Shown: positions 47,142 through 60,752, counted from the first letter of the stretch. The stretch is 64,000 bases of DNA from Cladorhizidae sp. MBARI D1340-BT2 (GCA_028752905.1 JAQNBH010000013.1:40004905-40068904), one strand, 5' to 3'. Notes: generated by a model not told the origin, from the sequence alone. Translations and numbers: made by a program.

Positions 47142-47393
47142 ATTACTAGTATACTATGCCTAACAAGGTTTATGGTCGGTTTCAAGCCTTACTACTAGTA
47201 TACTATCATCCATTACTAGTATACTATGCCTAACAAGGTTTATGGTCAGTTTCAAGCCTTAACTAGTATACTAACATCCATTACTAGTATACTATGCCTA
47301 ACAAGGTTTATGGTCAGTTTCAAGCCTTACTAGTATACTAACAATCATTACTAGTATACTATGCCTAACAAGGTTTATGGTCAGTTTTAAACC
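47142..47393. repeat. About 66-bp minisatellite at RNase H end
   Basis: Four units with CTAGTATACTATGCCTAAC and AAGGTTTATGGTCAGTTT. The right edge runs into the RNase H relic. Confidence 0.88.
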
Positions 47394-47834
47394 GACATCG
47401 CATTCCCAGAATGTAGTTAGAGAAGTGCTCGTGGGACTAGATGCTTGCCAACACCTCTTTCTCTATTTGTGTGTGTCTGCACTCGGTCTCCATAGCAATC
47501 TGGAGGCATATACACCACTGGTTTCCAATCTTCTGCACTGGCTTGGAGTAATACTGCTCCAAGTCTGAAGATGAAGTGTCAGTGGAACTCTTTGTTTCTG
47601 CTTTGGGGAGTAAAGGGAGAGCATTTTTGGTCTCTGACTTGAGAGAGAAGGCCTGATGTTGTGGATCTCCCCATAGCCATGCAACATTCTTTCAAAAGGA
47701 GCTGCCTTGGGGTGCATGTCAGATCCACTAGATGGGGGAGGGAGAGAATCTTCCCAGCTGGTTTACCATCCCCATGAAGTGCCGGAGCAGCTCGGGCATG
47801 CTCTCTGGTGCCTTCATCTTGGCAGTGGCTGTCA

Positions 47835-48245
47835 TCTTTGTGGGCTGTGGTTATATTCCTCACTGGCAGTGGTTGTCATCTTTGAGGGGTGTGGTTGTAT
47901 TCCGTGCTGGCAGTGGCTGTCGTCTTTGAGGGGTGTGGTTGTATTCCTCACTGGCAGTGGCTGTCATCTTTGAGGGGTGTGGCTGTATTCATCACTGGCA
48001 GTGGCTGGCATCTTTGTGGGGTGTGGTTGTATTCCTCACTGGCAGTGGTTGTCATCTTTGAGGGGTGTGGTTGTATTCCTCACTGGCAGTGGCTGCCATC
48101 TTTGAGGGGTGTGGTTGTATTCCTCACTGGCAGTGGCTGTCATCTTTGAGGGGTGTGGTTGTATTCCTCACTGGCAGTGGCTGTCATCTTTGAGGGGTGT
48201 GGTTGTATTCCTCACTGGCAGTGGCTGTCGTCTTTGAGGGGTGTG
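47835..48245. repeat. 44-bp minisatellite between RT and RNase H
   Basis: About nine units with GTGGTTGTATTCCTCACTGG and CTGTCATCTTTGAGGGGT. 44 is not a multiple of three, so the frame rotates with each unit. Confidence 0.93.
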
Positions 48246-48809
48246 GTGGATTCATTGTTGACCAATGAGCTGTCCGAGGAATGTCATTTTTGGTTGATGA
48301 AATTTGCACTTGTCTTTGTTGGATGTTCCCCCAGCATCTGCTATCCTTTGGAGTGCTGCTGGCAATCTAGCATCATGTTCTTCCCCAAACACGAGCACAC
48401 CATCCATAAAGCAGATAACTCCCTCTAGTCCGGACAGTATTTCACTCACCTGCTTTTGGAAGTACTTGGGTGCACTACATATACCAAAGGGGAGTTTGTT
48501 GAAGGCGTGCCTTCCAAATGCTGTTATGAATGTTGTGAGTAGTTGCCACTCCTCTGCCAAGGCTATCGGCCAGAATCTCAAGTCAACGTCAAGTTTTCTA
48601 AATAAATTTGCTCCTGATTATTGTGTTATTGTCTCTTCCACCTTGGGTACAGGACACACCTCCCTGAGAACACTGGTGTTCAGGGCTTCAAGTCGACGAA
48701 AATTCTAATTTGGCCAGATCTCTTTGGGACCGCAACCATCCCACACACCAAGTGGTTGGTTTCTCCACTTTGGATATCACTCCTAGTGTTTCCATTCTGT
48801 GTAGTTCCT

Positions 48810-50590
48810 GTTTAACCCTGTCATGTAGGGTTAGTGCCACATGTCTAGCTGTGAACATGCTTGGGGCTCTGTTTAACCCTGTCATGTAGGGTTAGTGCCA
48901 CATGTCTGGCTGTGAACATGCTTGGGGCTCTGTTTAACCCTGTCATGTAGGGGTTAGTGCCACATGTCTGGCTGTGAACATGCTTGGGGCTCTGTTTAAC
49001 CCTGTCATGTAGGGTTAGTGCCACATGTCTGGCTGTGAACATGCTTGGGGCTCTGTTTAACCCTGTCATGTAGGGTTAGTGCCACATGTCTGGCTGTGAA
49101 CATGCTTGGGGCTCTGTTTAACCCTGTCATGTAGGGGTAGTGCCACATGTCTGGCTGTGAACATGCTTGGGGCTCTGTTTAACCCTCCTGTCATGTAGGG
49201 ATAGTGCCACATGTCTGGCTGTGAACATGCTTGGGGCTCTGTTTAACCCTGTCATGTAGGGGTTAGTACCACATGTCTGGCTGTGAACATGCCTGGGGCT
49301 CTGTTTTACCCTGTCATGTAGGGATAGTGCCACATGTCTGGCTGTGAACATGCTTGGGGCTTTGTTTAACCCTGTCATGCAGGGGTTAGTGCCACATGTC
49401 TGGCTGTGAACATGCTTGGGGCTCTGTTTAACCCTGTCATGTAGGGTTAGTGCCACATGTCTGGCTGTGAACATGCTTGGGGCTCTGTTTAACCCTGTCA
49501 TTAGGGTTAGTGCCACATGTCTGGCTGTGAACATGCTTGGGGCTCTGTTTAACCCTGTCATGTAGGGATAGTGCCACATGTCTGGCTGTGAACATGCTTG
49601 GGGCTCTGTTTAACCCTGTCATGCAGGGGTTAGTGCCACATGTCTGGCTGTGAACATGCTTGGGGCTCTGTTTAACCCTGTCATGTAGGGGTAGTGCCAC
49701 ATGTCTGGCTGTGAACATGCTTGGGGCTCTGTTTAACCCTGTCATGCAGGGATAGTGCCACATGTCTGGCTGTGAACATGCTTGGGGCTCTGTTTAACCC
49801 TGTCATGTAGGGTTAGTGCCACATGTCTGGCTGTGAACATGCTTGGGGCTCTGTTTAACCCTGTCATGCAGGGGTTAGTGCCACATGTCTGGCTGTGAAA
49901 ATGCTTGGGGCTCTGTTTAACCCTGTCATGTAGGGTTAGTGCCACATGTCTGGCTGTGAACATGCTTGGGGCTCTGTTTAACCCTGTCATGTAGGGGTAG
50001 TGCCATATGTCTGGCTGTGAACATGCTTGGGGCTCTGTTTAACCGTCATGTAGGGGTAGTGCCACATGTCTGGCTGTGAACATGCTTGGGGCTCTGTTTA
50101 ACCCTGTCATGTAGGGATAGTGCCACATGTCTGGCTGTGAATATGCTTGGGGCTCTGTTTAACCCTGTCATGTAGGGGTTAGTGCCACATGTCTGACTGT
50201 GAACATGCTTGGGGCTCTGTTTAACCCTGTCATGTAGGGATAGTGCCACATGTCTGGCTGTGAACATGCTTGGGGCTCTGTTTAACCCTGTCATGCAGGG
50301 GTTAGTGCCACATGTCTGGCTGTGAACATGCTTGGGGCTCTGTTTAACCCTGTCATGTAGGGTTAGTGCCACATGTCTGGCTGTGAACATGCTTGGGGCT
50401 CTGTTTAACCCTGTCATGTAGGGTTAGTGCCACATGTCTGGCTGTGAACATGCTTGGGGCTCTGTTTAACCCTGTCATGTAGGGGTAGTGCCATATGTCT
50501 GGCTGTGAACATGCTTGGGGCTCTGTTTAACCCTGTCATGTAGGGGTAGTGCCACATGTCTGGCTGTGAACATGCTTGGTGCTCTGTTTA
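48810..50590. repeat. About 61-bp minisatellite, about 29 units
   Basis: Units with GTTTAACCCTGTCATG, AGTGCCACATGTCTGGCTG and TGAACATGCTTGGGGCTCT. Unit lengths vary by one or two bases, mainly in the TAGGG(G)TTAG/GTAG part. The left end passes into gypsy RT (HVALTLHDRVKQ), the right end into the LINE at 50591. Confidence 0.97.
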
Positions 50591-51855
50591 ACCGGGTCGT
50601 GGCTGATGATCTCACACTTGCTTGGGTTCAACTGTAAACGCACTCTCCCAGCCTCATGTTCTATCCTACGAAAATCAGCAACGACATCTGACACCAAACC
50701 ACCCAGAGTTCCGTCATCCAGGTAAAACACATTGAACTCTGACTTTAAATGCCTCAAGAAAGTGTGAACGGTTAGACAGAAAAGAAGTGGGTCCAATGGA
50801 TCTCCATGTTGAACTACTGCAGAATCAATAATGTCACTTCCAAAGAAAAGAGAGGAGGGTGAGCTGTAAACAGAGTGCACATCTGTAGGTGTAAATTCCA
50901 GGTGCAAATTCCTCAGTAACTGCCAGCATTTTATCCCGGTGGATTGAGTTGAATGCATTATGAAAGTCAAGTTTAAGCAGGACATTACCCGGTTGAAGGG
51001 ACTGGAGATAAACTCTGGCTGCATGGACCGTAGCTTCTGCACCGAGCTTAGTACCATAACCAAGCTGAGAAGGTGCAAGAAGTCCACTCATAGCCTCTTT
51101 CAACATAATGCTAGAAACCTTGGCAATTAAGCGTCTCAGCGTGCAACCGACCGCTATGGGCCTCACACCCCCATCCTTCTTATTGAGGGCAACTAAGGAG
51201 GCACCAAAAAAAACCTGTCGCACAGGAAAGGGAGTTCTACCTGCAAGAACCTGATTTGCAAATGATGTCAAGGCTTTAATCAGGTTCACGCTATTACATT
51301 GAGATGCATCTATGATTAAGTCCTTCAGATGCTGCGGACGTAGGCCATCGGCGGACCCACAAGGAAATGATCGAATAGCCTTTACCATCAACTTCTCAGA
51401 AACTTGAAAACAGACACTTTCATCAAAGACTGGAGGAGGGGGCAGAGATGTATTGTGGTCAGGTGAGGGATGCTTGTCTTTGAGCCTGTTGAGTGTGTTC
51501 TCATCAAAACTTGCTAGAGAATCCTCAGAGCTTGCAAGACGGATCGCTCCCTTGAAATCACCCTCCTCCAATTTGGATGAAACAGACTTGCAAAGCAAAT
51601 CCAAGAGATCTTTATTAAAATGGGCTTTCTTATTCCCTGGGACATGGGTCTGAGTTGGGTATGTTTCATCCCGAATGAAGGAGTTTATATGTGAGGCAAG
51701 GCTTCTTTTGGGCGCACCCCTGCTAGGAACTCTTAAACAACAAGGAGCAAATTTAAATACCCTACCCCATTTATGAAGAATATCCATATCCAACGCAAGT
51801 CATTAATGATGGCTGTTAACTTCAAGGCTGCTTGGGGGCGAGATGCAAGTGGTAT
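50591..51855 (-). pseudogene. LINE RT fragment, minus-strand copy
   Basis: On the minus strand it reads KWGRVFKFAPCCLRVP, SFPCGSADGLRPQHLKDL, KKDGGVRPIAVGCTLRRL and VLLKLDFHNAFNSI, then after a frame change PLLFCLTVH and FYLDDGTLGG (catalytic YxDD, near 50705-50735). It is the same family as 52885-55901. The RT core residues are kept, but the frame breaks near 50900 and everything after the palm is missing because the minisatellite at 48810-50590 begins there. Confidence 0.85.
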
Positions 51856-51869
51856 CCTCTTTATAATCT

Positions 51870-52014
51870 TTATCCTATTATTATTATTGCTTATTATTAG
51901 TGCTATTATTATTGTTATTATGTTGTTATTAATGTTGTTGTTGTTGTTATTATTATTGCTATTATTATTATTATTACCATTGTTATTATTATTGCTATTA
52001 TTATATTATTATTG
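51870..52014. repeat. Imperfect (TTA/TTG)n tract
   Basis: ATT and GTT trinucleotides, impure. Low-complexity only. Confidence 0.85.
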
Positions 52015-52337
52015 TGTATATAGATAAAAGGCCTTGATGGAGCATCTCTCAAGATGTTAATGACGCACTGCCTACATATTCACTCCCTTCAACTGATGAC
52101 ATCATCAAGACTGCGTCATCAATTTGGCCACTATTCTGGGGTCAAGGATCAGGAGCACTATGGGTGACAAGTTTATGGCCATTGTGTTGTTGGAGAACCC
52201 GGTGGGTGAGAACTTGCTGTTTACAGCTTGCTGACCCAAGAGGTCAGTTGTTATGTGTGCTAGAATATGGAGTACTATAATATGGGACATTGGTTTAGCT
52301 TTGTATGTGTGTGTGTGTATTGTTGTTGTCGATGTCT
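52015..52337. other. Short unique stretch, nothing recognised
   Basis: No gene or repeat end seen in these 320 bases. Confidence 0.4.
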
Positions 52338-52701
<364 letters not shown>

Positions 52702-52884
52702 CGCTGCATATTATTTAAAAAATGCCTGTCTTGTAATATGGATGCCGTTTTAGCGGGATTTGTCTGTTTAATTAGCTCCGTCTAGTCTTGTCTAAACTAG
52801 GTCTTGTTGTTGCTACCTTTTGAGGGTTGAATAGACTATTTAGAGGCCACTGGCCAAGTAGGGCATTTGTGAGGCTGTTTCCAT

Positions 52885-55800
52885 TTGATGCCCACCCCGC
52901 ATGGAAGGTTGTATCAGTGTTGCCAGCGATGTGCGAAGCCAGGATGCCACTCCAAAGTCAGCCAATCTACTATACACACTACCTCCTCCTCATCTCGGGC
53001 TATATGTCCAGTTTGCAAGAGATCCATACATGTGACCCAGTGTGGGGTTTTCAAGGTTCATGGTCGAATTGGCTGCCGCTGTCCAGGCTCCCGATCTTTT
53101 CCCATACTTGAGGACAGGTCATGTCAGGTTTCCAGTGGTGATGAGATGTCTTCCCAGGCTTCTCAGAGTGATTCTCGTTTGTTTGGCCTTCCAAACCCTT
53201 CCGTTAAGCTTCTTAGGAGGCTGCCACGTGCTTCTAGAAATTTGGCAGCTTCTAAGTTTGCTGTTATTCTTGATGAAGTTTCCTCTATTTCCTCCATTAA
53301 TGATGTTGGCAAATGGGATCGCCTTTTTAATTTCCCGTCTCGGTGTTTCAGAGTCCCAGGGGAAGATGGGCGCCTTAAAAGTCTTGCTTCTCACACCAAC
53401 TCATTAATCCAGTCTGAACCCAATCTCTCACTTAATTCAAATCCTCGGCCCTGTAAATCCATTTTTCATTGTACTCAACATGACTCTTACAATATCTGGC
53501 TAAGAGGGTTGCTTCTAAGCTTAATGATGGAGATTTTAGAGGGGCTGTCCGTATTGCAAGCTCGGATGATTCTTTGGCAGATTTCAGTGCAAGCACTCTG
53601 AAGTCCTTGCGGGATAAGCATCCTCCACCTCATCCAAATTCGGTCATTCCCCCAGCTCCAATTTTAGGTGATGATGTTCCACCTTTTGAAGTTTCACCTT
53701 CAGTAGTGGCTAAGGCTATTCGCTCTTTTCCTTGTGGATCTGCTGGAGGACCAGATGGTTTATGTCCTCAACATCTTAAGGATATGATCAGCAAGTCTGC
53801 AGGTGATGGGGGTCCCTTACTTCTTGCATCCCTCACTGTCTTCATCAACATGGTGCTGTTGGGGAAAACTCCAACCTTTGTTCGCCCTTTCTTCTTTGGG
53901 GCTTCTCTTGTAGCCTTCTCTTGTAGCCTTGAACAAGAAGGATGGAGGTGTGCGTCCCATAGCCATTGGGTGCACGCTTAGACGCCTGGTAGCGAAATGT
54001 GCATGCTGTCAAGTGAGGCAGTCTATGAGTGCTCTTCTAGCTCCTCTTCAATTGGGTTTCAGGATACGTTCTGGAGCCGAATCTATTGTTCATGCAGGTC
54101 GTATTTTCCTGCATAATCTACAGCCAGGCCATATCCTCCTGAAGCTTGATTTTCGGAATGCATTTAACACTGTAGGGACAAAATGTTATCTGCTGTGGAA
54201 GAGCTAGCTCCTGATTTGCTACCTTTTGTCCATTCAACTTACAGTGCTCCATCATCGCTCTTTTTTGGAAATGAAACAATTCAGTCATCTGAAGGAGTTC
54301 AACAGGGTGATCCCCTGGGTCCACTTTTGTTTTGTCTTGCTCTTCACAAGACTACACTCGGATTGGTATCCAATTTTAGTGTATTTTATTTGGTTGATGG
54401 CACTCTTGGGGGTAGCATGGATGATGTACTCAGTGATTTTAATACAGTGGAAAGTGTGGCTGAGGAGCTGGGTTTGGAGCTTAACCGTGAGAAATGTGAG
54501 CTCATCTGTCCAGATCCAGAGACTTTAGGGAAGTCTCTCTGTGCTGTTCCAGGACTTCGTGTGGTCAATCCAGAGGTTGCCACTCTCTTAGGTTCTCCTA
54601 TTGGTGGTATGGAAGGAGTGGAGGTGCTGCTTAACGAGAAGATTGACTCTTTAAAGTTTATGGGTAGCAGACTTCGACACCTCCATGCTCATGATGCCTT
54701 TTGTTTGCTTCATCATGCATTTGCAATTCCAAAGCTACTGTACTCTTTACGATCTTCTTCCTGTTTTTCTTCATCTAAGCTTCAAGATTTTGACTCACTT
54801 CAGTGTACCATCTTGAGTGAGATCACCAACATTCCTCTCAACACTAAAGATCAAGCTTGGTCTCAGGCATCACTTCCAGTGAAGTTTGGTGGTTTGGGGA
54901 TCAGAAGTGCTGTGATGCTTGCACCTTCCGCCTTTTTGGCGTCGGCTTTAGGTGCTTTTGATCTTATCCACCAGATTCTTCCGGACTACCTAGGTGATTC
55001 AAACTACTCTGAATTTGAAGATGGTTTGGAAATTTGGTGTCGAGGTCATAGCTGTGAGCCACCATCTGATCCTAGGTCCTCCCAACAGAAAGCCTGGGAT
55101 GGTCCTCATGTTCAGGCTTGTTTTGATTCCCTCCTGAACTCGAGTGTGGATCTAGCTTCACGGGTACGTATTCAGGCTGCAGCTAGGAAGGAGTCAGGGG
55201 CTTGGATCCATGCCCTTCCCATGTCATCCTTAGGCCTCCGAATGGATGATGATGTGATTAGGGTGGCTACTGGTTTGCGTTTGGGTGTTCCTCTCTGTCA
55301 TCCCCACAATTGTCTGCAGTGTGGATCCCAAGTGAATCAGTTTGGCACTCATGGTCTCAACTGTCGGAGAAGTCAAGGTCATTTCTCGAGGCATGCAGCT
55401 GTAAATGACATTATTCATAGATCACTAGCTTCCATAAATATTCCCTCTCACCTGGAGCCTTCAGGCATTTCTCGCTTGGATGGCAAGCGTCCTGATGGAG
55501 CTTCCATTGTCCCCTGGAAGAATGGCCGTATCCTTGTGTGGGATGCTACATGTGTGGACAACTTTGCTCCATCCTATGCAAACTTATTACATGAAGGTCC
55601 TGGGGCAGTGGCAAACAGAGCCGAGTCCCTGAAAAAGGAAAAATACGGAAACATTGTTGATACACACTTCTTTGTCCCAATTGGGATAGAGACCACTGGA
55701 GTGTTTGGAGGGGAGGCATCTTTGTTCCTTCGGGAATTAGGTGGCCGTCTCAAAGCAAAGTGCGATGAACCACGTTCCCATCATCATCATTTTCTCCCCC

Positions 55801-55901
55801 AGAGAATTTCCATTGCAATTCAGCGTGGGAACACTGCAGTGGTGTTAGGCACTAGTCAGTATACTAGTGATGACTATTTTTTACTTAAATTAGCTAGCTA
55901 G
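52885..55901 (+). pseudogene. LINE with restriction-like endonuclease, nearly full length
   Basis: N-terminal zinc motif (CPVCKRSIHVTQCGVFKVHG), then WDRLFNFPSRCFRVP, RT blocks (SFPCGSAGGPDGLCPQHL, KKDGGVRPIAIGCTLRRL, HILLKLDFRNAFNTV, GVQQGDPLGPLLFCLALH, FYLVDGTLGG), a CCHC zinc knuckle (CLQCGSQVNQFGTHGLNC) and a C-terminal restriction-like endonuclease (GKRPDGASIVPW, ILVWDATCVDNF). The RT YxDD box reads YLVD, losing the first catalytic Asp. Frameshifts occur near 53480, 53925 and 54175; the second is due to a 13-base tandem duplication (TTCTCTTGTAGCC). The element belongs to the RLE class (R2, NeSL and relatives), exact clade not assigned. It is dead. Confidence 0.88.
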
Positions 55902-55935
55902 TTCTTTATTGGTAGTTATTCGGCATATTATTGTT

Positions 55936-55937
<2 letters not shown>

Positions 55938-55976
<39 letters not shown>
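55938..55976 (+). repeat. (AAT)n tail of the LINE
   Basis: About 12 AAT units directly after the LINE 3' end, ending in AAGTTTT. Confidence 0.85.
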
Positions 55977-56037
55977 GTTTTAAAAAACCAAAAAAACTAA
56001 AATAATAATAAGTATTATATATAGGCATACTATTATA

Positions 56038-56586
<549 letters not shown>

Positions 56587-56794
56587 CATTATATTATTAT
56601 TATATTATTATTATTAAATATATTATTATTGGCTTTATTATTGAGTTACAGGAAAAAGTAAAAATAGAATAAAAAATTCTGAGGAGGCCCTCCAGCTTTT
56701 ATTTTGAGTCATGGGGTCATGGGGAGTGCTCTTCCTCCCCCTCCCTCCATTTCTGTTTTTAACATTCATTTTGTTTTTAACATCGATGGTCCAG

Positions 56795-58857
56795 TGTTTC
56801 TGCTGGTCCTGGTTGTCCATATCTTATGAGAGCTTTGCTGACCCCATCATTAGCCTGGTCCTGGCTGTCCATGTCTTATGAGAGCCTTGAGTTGCCAGCT
56901 TTGCTGACTCCATGATTGGCCTGGTCATGGCTGTCCATATCTTATGAGAGCCATGAGTTGCCAGATTTGCTGACCCCATCATTAGCCTGGTCCTGGTTGT
57001 CCATATCTTATGAGAGCCTTCTTTGCTGACCCGATCATTGGCCTGGTCCTGGTTGTCCATATCTTATGAGAGCCTTGAGTTGCCAGCTTTGCTGACCCCA
57101 TCATTGGCCTGGTCCTGGTTGTCCACATCTTATGAGGGCCTTGAGTTGCCAGCTTTGCTGACCCCATCATTAGCCTGGTCCTGGTTGTCCATATCTTATG
57201 AGAGCCTTGAGTAGCCAGCTTTGCTGACCCCATCATTGGTCTGGTCCTGGTTGTCCATATATGAGAGCCTTGAGTTGCCAGCTTTGCTGACCACATCATT
57301 AGCCTGGTCCATATCTTATGAGAGCTTTGCTGACCCCATCATTAGCTTGGTCCTGGCTGTCCATGTCTTATGAGAGCCTTGAGTTGCCAGCTTTGCTGAC
57401 TCCATCATTGGTCTGGTCATGGCTGTCCATATCTTATGAGAGCCATGAGTTGCCAGATTTGCTGACTCCATCATTAGCCTGGTCCTGGTTGTCCATATCT
57501 TATGAGAGTCTTGAGTTCCCAGCTTTGCTGACTCCATCATTAGCCTGGTCCTGGTTGTCCATATCTTATGAGAGCCTTGCTGACCCCATCATTAGCCTGG
57601 TCCTGGCTGTCCATGTCTTATGAGAGCCTTGAGTTGCCAGCTTTGCTGACTCCATCATTAGCCTGGTCCTGGTTGTCCATATCTTATGAGAGCCTTGAGT
57701 TGCCAGCTTTGCTGACCCGATCATTGGGTTGTCCATATCTTATGAGAGCCTTGCTCATGGTTGTCCATATCTTATGAGAACCTTGAGTTGCCAGCTTTGC
57801 TGACCCCATCATTGGCCTGGTCCTGGTTGTCCATATCTTATGAGAGCATTGAGTAGCCAGCTTTGCTGACCCCATCATTGGTCTGGTCCTGGTTGTCCAT
57901 ATATGAGAGCCTTGAGTTGCCAGCTTTGCTGACCACATCATTAGCCTGGTCCATATCTTATGAGAGCTTTGCTGACCCCATCATTAGCTTGGTCCTGGCT
58001 GTCCATGTCTTATGAGAGCCTTGAGTTGCCAGCTTTGCTGACTCCATCATTGGTCTGGTCATGGCTGTCCATATCTTATGAGAGCCATGAGTTGCCAGAT
58101 TTGCTGACTCCATCATTAGCCTGGTCCTGGTTGTCCATATCTTATGAGAGTCTTGAGTTCCCAGCTTTGCTGACTCCATCATTAGCCTGGTCCTGGTTGT
58201 CCATATCTTATGAGAGCCTTGCTGACCCCATCATTAGCCTGGTCCTGGCTGTCCATGTCTTATGAGAGCCTTGAGTTGCCAGCTTTGCTGACTCCATCAT
58301 TAGCCTTGTCCTGGTTGTCCATATCTTATGAGAGCCTTGAGTTGCCAGCTTTGCTGACCCGATCATTGGGTTGTCCATATCTTATGAGAGCCTTGCTCAT
58401 GGTTGTCCATATCTTATGAGAACCTTGAGTTGCCAGCTTTGCTGACCCCATCATTGGCCTGGTCCTGGTTGTCCATATCTTATGAGAGCATTGAGTAGCC
58501 AGCTTTGCTGACCCCATCATTAGCCTGGTCCTGGTTGTCCATATCTTATGAGAGCCTTGAGTTGCCAGCTTTGCTGACCCCATCATTAGCCTGGTCCTGG
58601 TTGTCCATATCTTATGAGAGCCTTGAGTTGCCAGCTTTGCTGACCCCATCATTAGCCTGGTCCTGGTTGTCCATATCTTATGAGAGCCTTGAGTTGCCAG
58701 CTTTGCTGACCCCATCATTGGCCTGGTCCTGGTTGTCCATATCTTATGAGAGCCTTGAGTTGCCAGCTTTGCTGACCCCATCATTAGCCTGATCTTGGTT
58801 GTCCATATCTTATGAGGGCCTTGAGTTGCCAGCTTTGCTGACCCCATCATTGGCTAG
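56795..58857. repeat. 66-bp minisatellite, about 31 units, with higher-order repeat
   Basis: Same unit as 21572-22036. Between about 57310 and 58420 two blocks are offset by exactly 642 bases and nearly identical, including their truncated units. Confidence 0.95.
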
Positions 58858-58871
58858 TTAGTGTCTTGTAT

Positions 58872-59015
58872 TTCTCCCCCTCCTCCCTCTCTCCCTCCTC
58901 TTCTCCACCGCCTACTCCTCCTATTTCTCCTCCTGCTCCTGCCCTACCTCTACCTCCTCCTCCTCTCCTCCTCTTCCTCCCACATGTACTCCTTCTCTTC
59001 TCTCCTCCTCCAGGC
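58872..59015 (+). repeat. Pyrimidine tract ending in CAG, right copy
   Basis: Same as 22046-22196 with a few changes, followed by the HNGGNYHTVDFS frame. Confidence 0.75.
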
Positions 59016-59261
59016 TGGCCTACTGGCATAATGGTGGCAACTACCATACAGTTGATTTTAGTGTCAAAGATAGCTCTCTCTGAGTGGGCATTGTGGGGTT
59101 AGGTTGGTAAGGGGTCTATAGCAAGCAAAAGACAAGTGATTGGGGAGGCATGGAATTTGTAAGATGTCTGTCTACCTGCAAAATAAAATGCTCAATCAAC
59201 TTTAAACTTCTTCCGAGTGTTGCTTTGCACATACATAGCTATCAATCTCTCCCTCTTTATT

Positions 59262-59478
59262 ATATATATATACATGTATATATATATTATATATGTGTAT
59301 ATATTATATATATGTGTATATATTATATATATGTGTATATATATAATATATACATGTATATATTATATATATGTGTATATATATATAATATATACATGTA
59401 TATATTATATATATGTGTATATATATATAATATATACATGTATATATTATATATATGTGTGTATATATATAATATGCG
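59262..59478. repeat. TA/TG-rich tandem tract, expanded
   Basis: TACATGTATATATTATATA and TGTGTATATATATAATATA blocks repeat four to five times. The left copy (22421-22484) has only about one such block. Confidence 0.9.
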
Positions 59479-59779
59479 TTTGCTGGTGAAGGCTACAAAT
59501 AGTGCTCAATGCTGTGTTAAAGCAGAGCTATTGAATAATAGAGAAGTATTGGGATGGCTAGTCCTACTATAGTTTGCTAATGCAATCATCAGGGACAATG
59601 AGCAACTGAGGTGGCATGTGAGTATATATGAGGTGGGGCAGGCAAGTGGGGTGATGCAAGTCTATGGATGGGCGTTAATGAATGGGTGTTGATGAATGTG
59701 ATAATTCAAATGCTCTTGAGGAGAAACTTGTTCTTGTGCCTACACTTTGAAAGGAATTCTGATCGCTTGTTCAATGATG

Positions 59780-60360
59780 TTTGGCTGTCGGAGTAGATAA
59801 TGTGGAATTTTTCAGCAATGCACAAGTTGCAACGTTTCGATATGGTGGAATACGATCTGCTCTGTCGATTAATGGCCCATTTTATGTTGTATCGGGTTTT
59901 GCTGTCTTTAAGTTTCCATATGTATTTGGGGAGTTCTGTAGTGTTTCTCTTGTTTTCATGGTTAGGAGAACTTGTGGTTTGTGTAGCGTGCCTTGAAAGT
60001 TGTATCCGTGAGCCCTATGTAGTGTTTTTCGTCATGGTCGGTGGAGACGGAGGCAAGGCAGTACCCATCCAGCGGGCAATCTTTCTGGTTTAGGGTGGTG
60101 CACTCACCTGCACAGGCTAAGGTCTTGTATTGTGATGATGCTGGGCCTCAGGACTGACCAACCAACACTGTTGTGCTCTCCTATGGGGGCATGGTTTAGG
60201 GTGGGGCACTCACCTGCACAGAGCACACACCATTGCTGGCCTTCTCTCAGCATGAGGAGTGTGAATGCTTATATCAATCAACCTTTAGTCTGTTCATGGA
60301 CAAATTTCAGCAGTCCTATTGTTGTTGTTGTTGTTGTTGTTGTTTGTGTGTGGTCATCAG
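59780..60360. other. Duplicated intron-like non-coding stretch
   Basis: Matches 22780-23357. Short frames here differ between the two copies by frame-breaking changes (for example near 59870 against 22868), so they are not conserved coding. A (GTT)n run at 60320-60344 precedes the exon remnant. Confidence 0.55.
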
Positions 60361-60542
60361 GAAAACAAGATGCATTCTGTCCTTGTGCACACGTCAGGAG
60401 TTCTTGCCTATGCTGTGATGAACTTGGGTGGCTCATTCTTCTATAGTTTCCCACAAAGCCACACCCATCTGCTCATATTCATCTCGGTGTCTTCAATATC
60501 GCCATCTTGTTTCTGGACCTTCTCTTCAGTCCTTTTCTAAAT
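60361..60542 (+). pseudogene. SLC26-like exon remnant, right copy
   Basis: 182 bases bounded by TCATCAG and GTGAGT, like 23358-23539. It reads VLAYAVMNLGGSFFYSFPQS and, in the other frame, VFNIAILFLDLLFSPF. The internal deletion and frameshift of the left copy are also here. Differences between the two copies are a few bases. Confidence 0.5.
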
Positions 60543-60752
60543 GTGAGTATTGAGAGGATTCCGAGTTAACTGCAGACCTTTTTGCAAGCTTAATTACAGT
60601 GTTGGTTCAGAGTACACAGATAATTGATGCCAGTTAATTTATGTTTGATGTGCTCTATATATAAAACCATTCTTGGTGTATTATCTTGTAGTCCTATCGT
60701 ATTTTAGGGCATATAAATGCATCTCATTTCAGCACAGAACATTTACTACTTA

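Larger units (their letters stand above)
45458..48890 (-). pseudogene. Decayed Ty3/gypsy pol with internal minisatellites
   Basis: Read from 48890 down on the minus strand: RT start (VKQELHRMETLGVISKVEKP), RT middle (NKLPFGICSAPKYFQKQV, with the YxDD box as FMDG), RNase H (TETECRHTQIEKEVLAS-like near 47480), integrase zinc finger (near 46800), integrase core (WQRVASDVCALRGKNYILIV, DYCSRYLEVIKL, then NLTQYSCNEFVEIAKSYDF) and a C-terminal tail to 45458. The catalytic D-D pair of RT is lost. Four minisatellites interrupt or border it (46310-46640, 47142-47393, 47835-48245, 48810-50590). No LTR recognised. Confidence 0.8.

Noticed and set aside
38001..50590. Direct repeats of 27-66 bp that might recall a CRISPR array
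   Set aside because: Units are head-to-tail without unique spacers, and the context is a eukaryotic genome. They are minisatellites.
58326..58850. A 174-codon frame with 22-residue repeats, and similar frames in 21482-22032 and 56824-58182
   Set aside because: The 66-bp unit is a multiple of three, so any stop-free unit gives a long frame on both strands. Truncated units break it without sign of selection.
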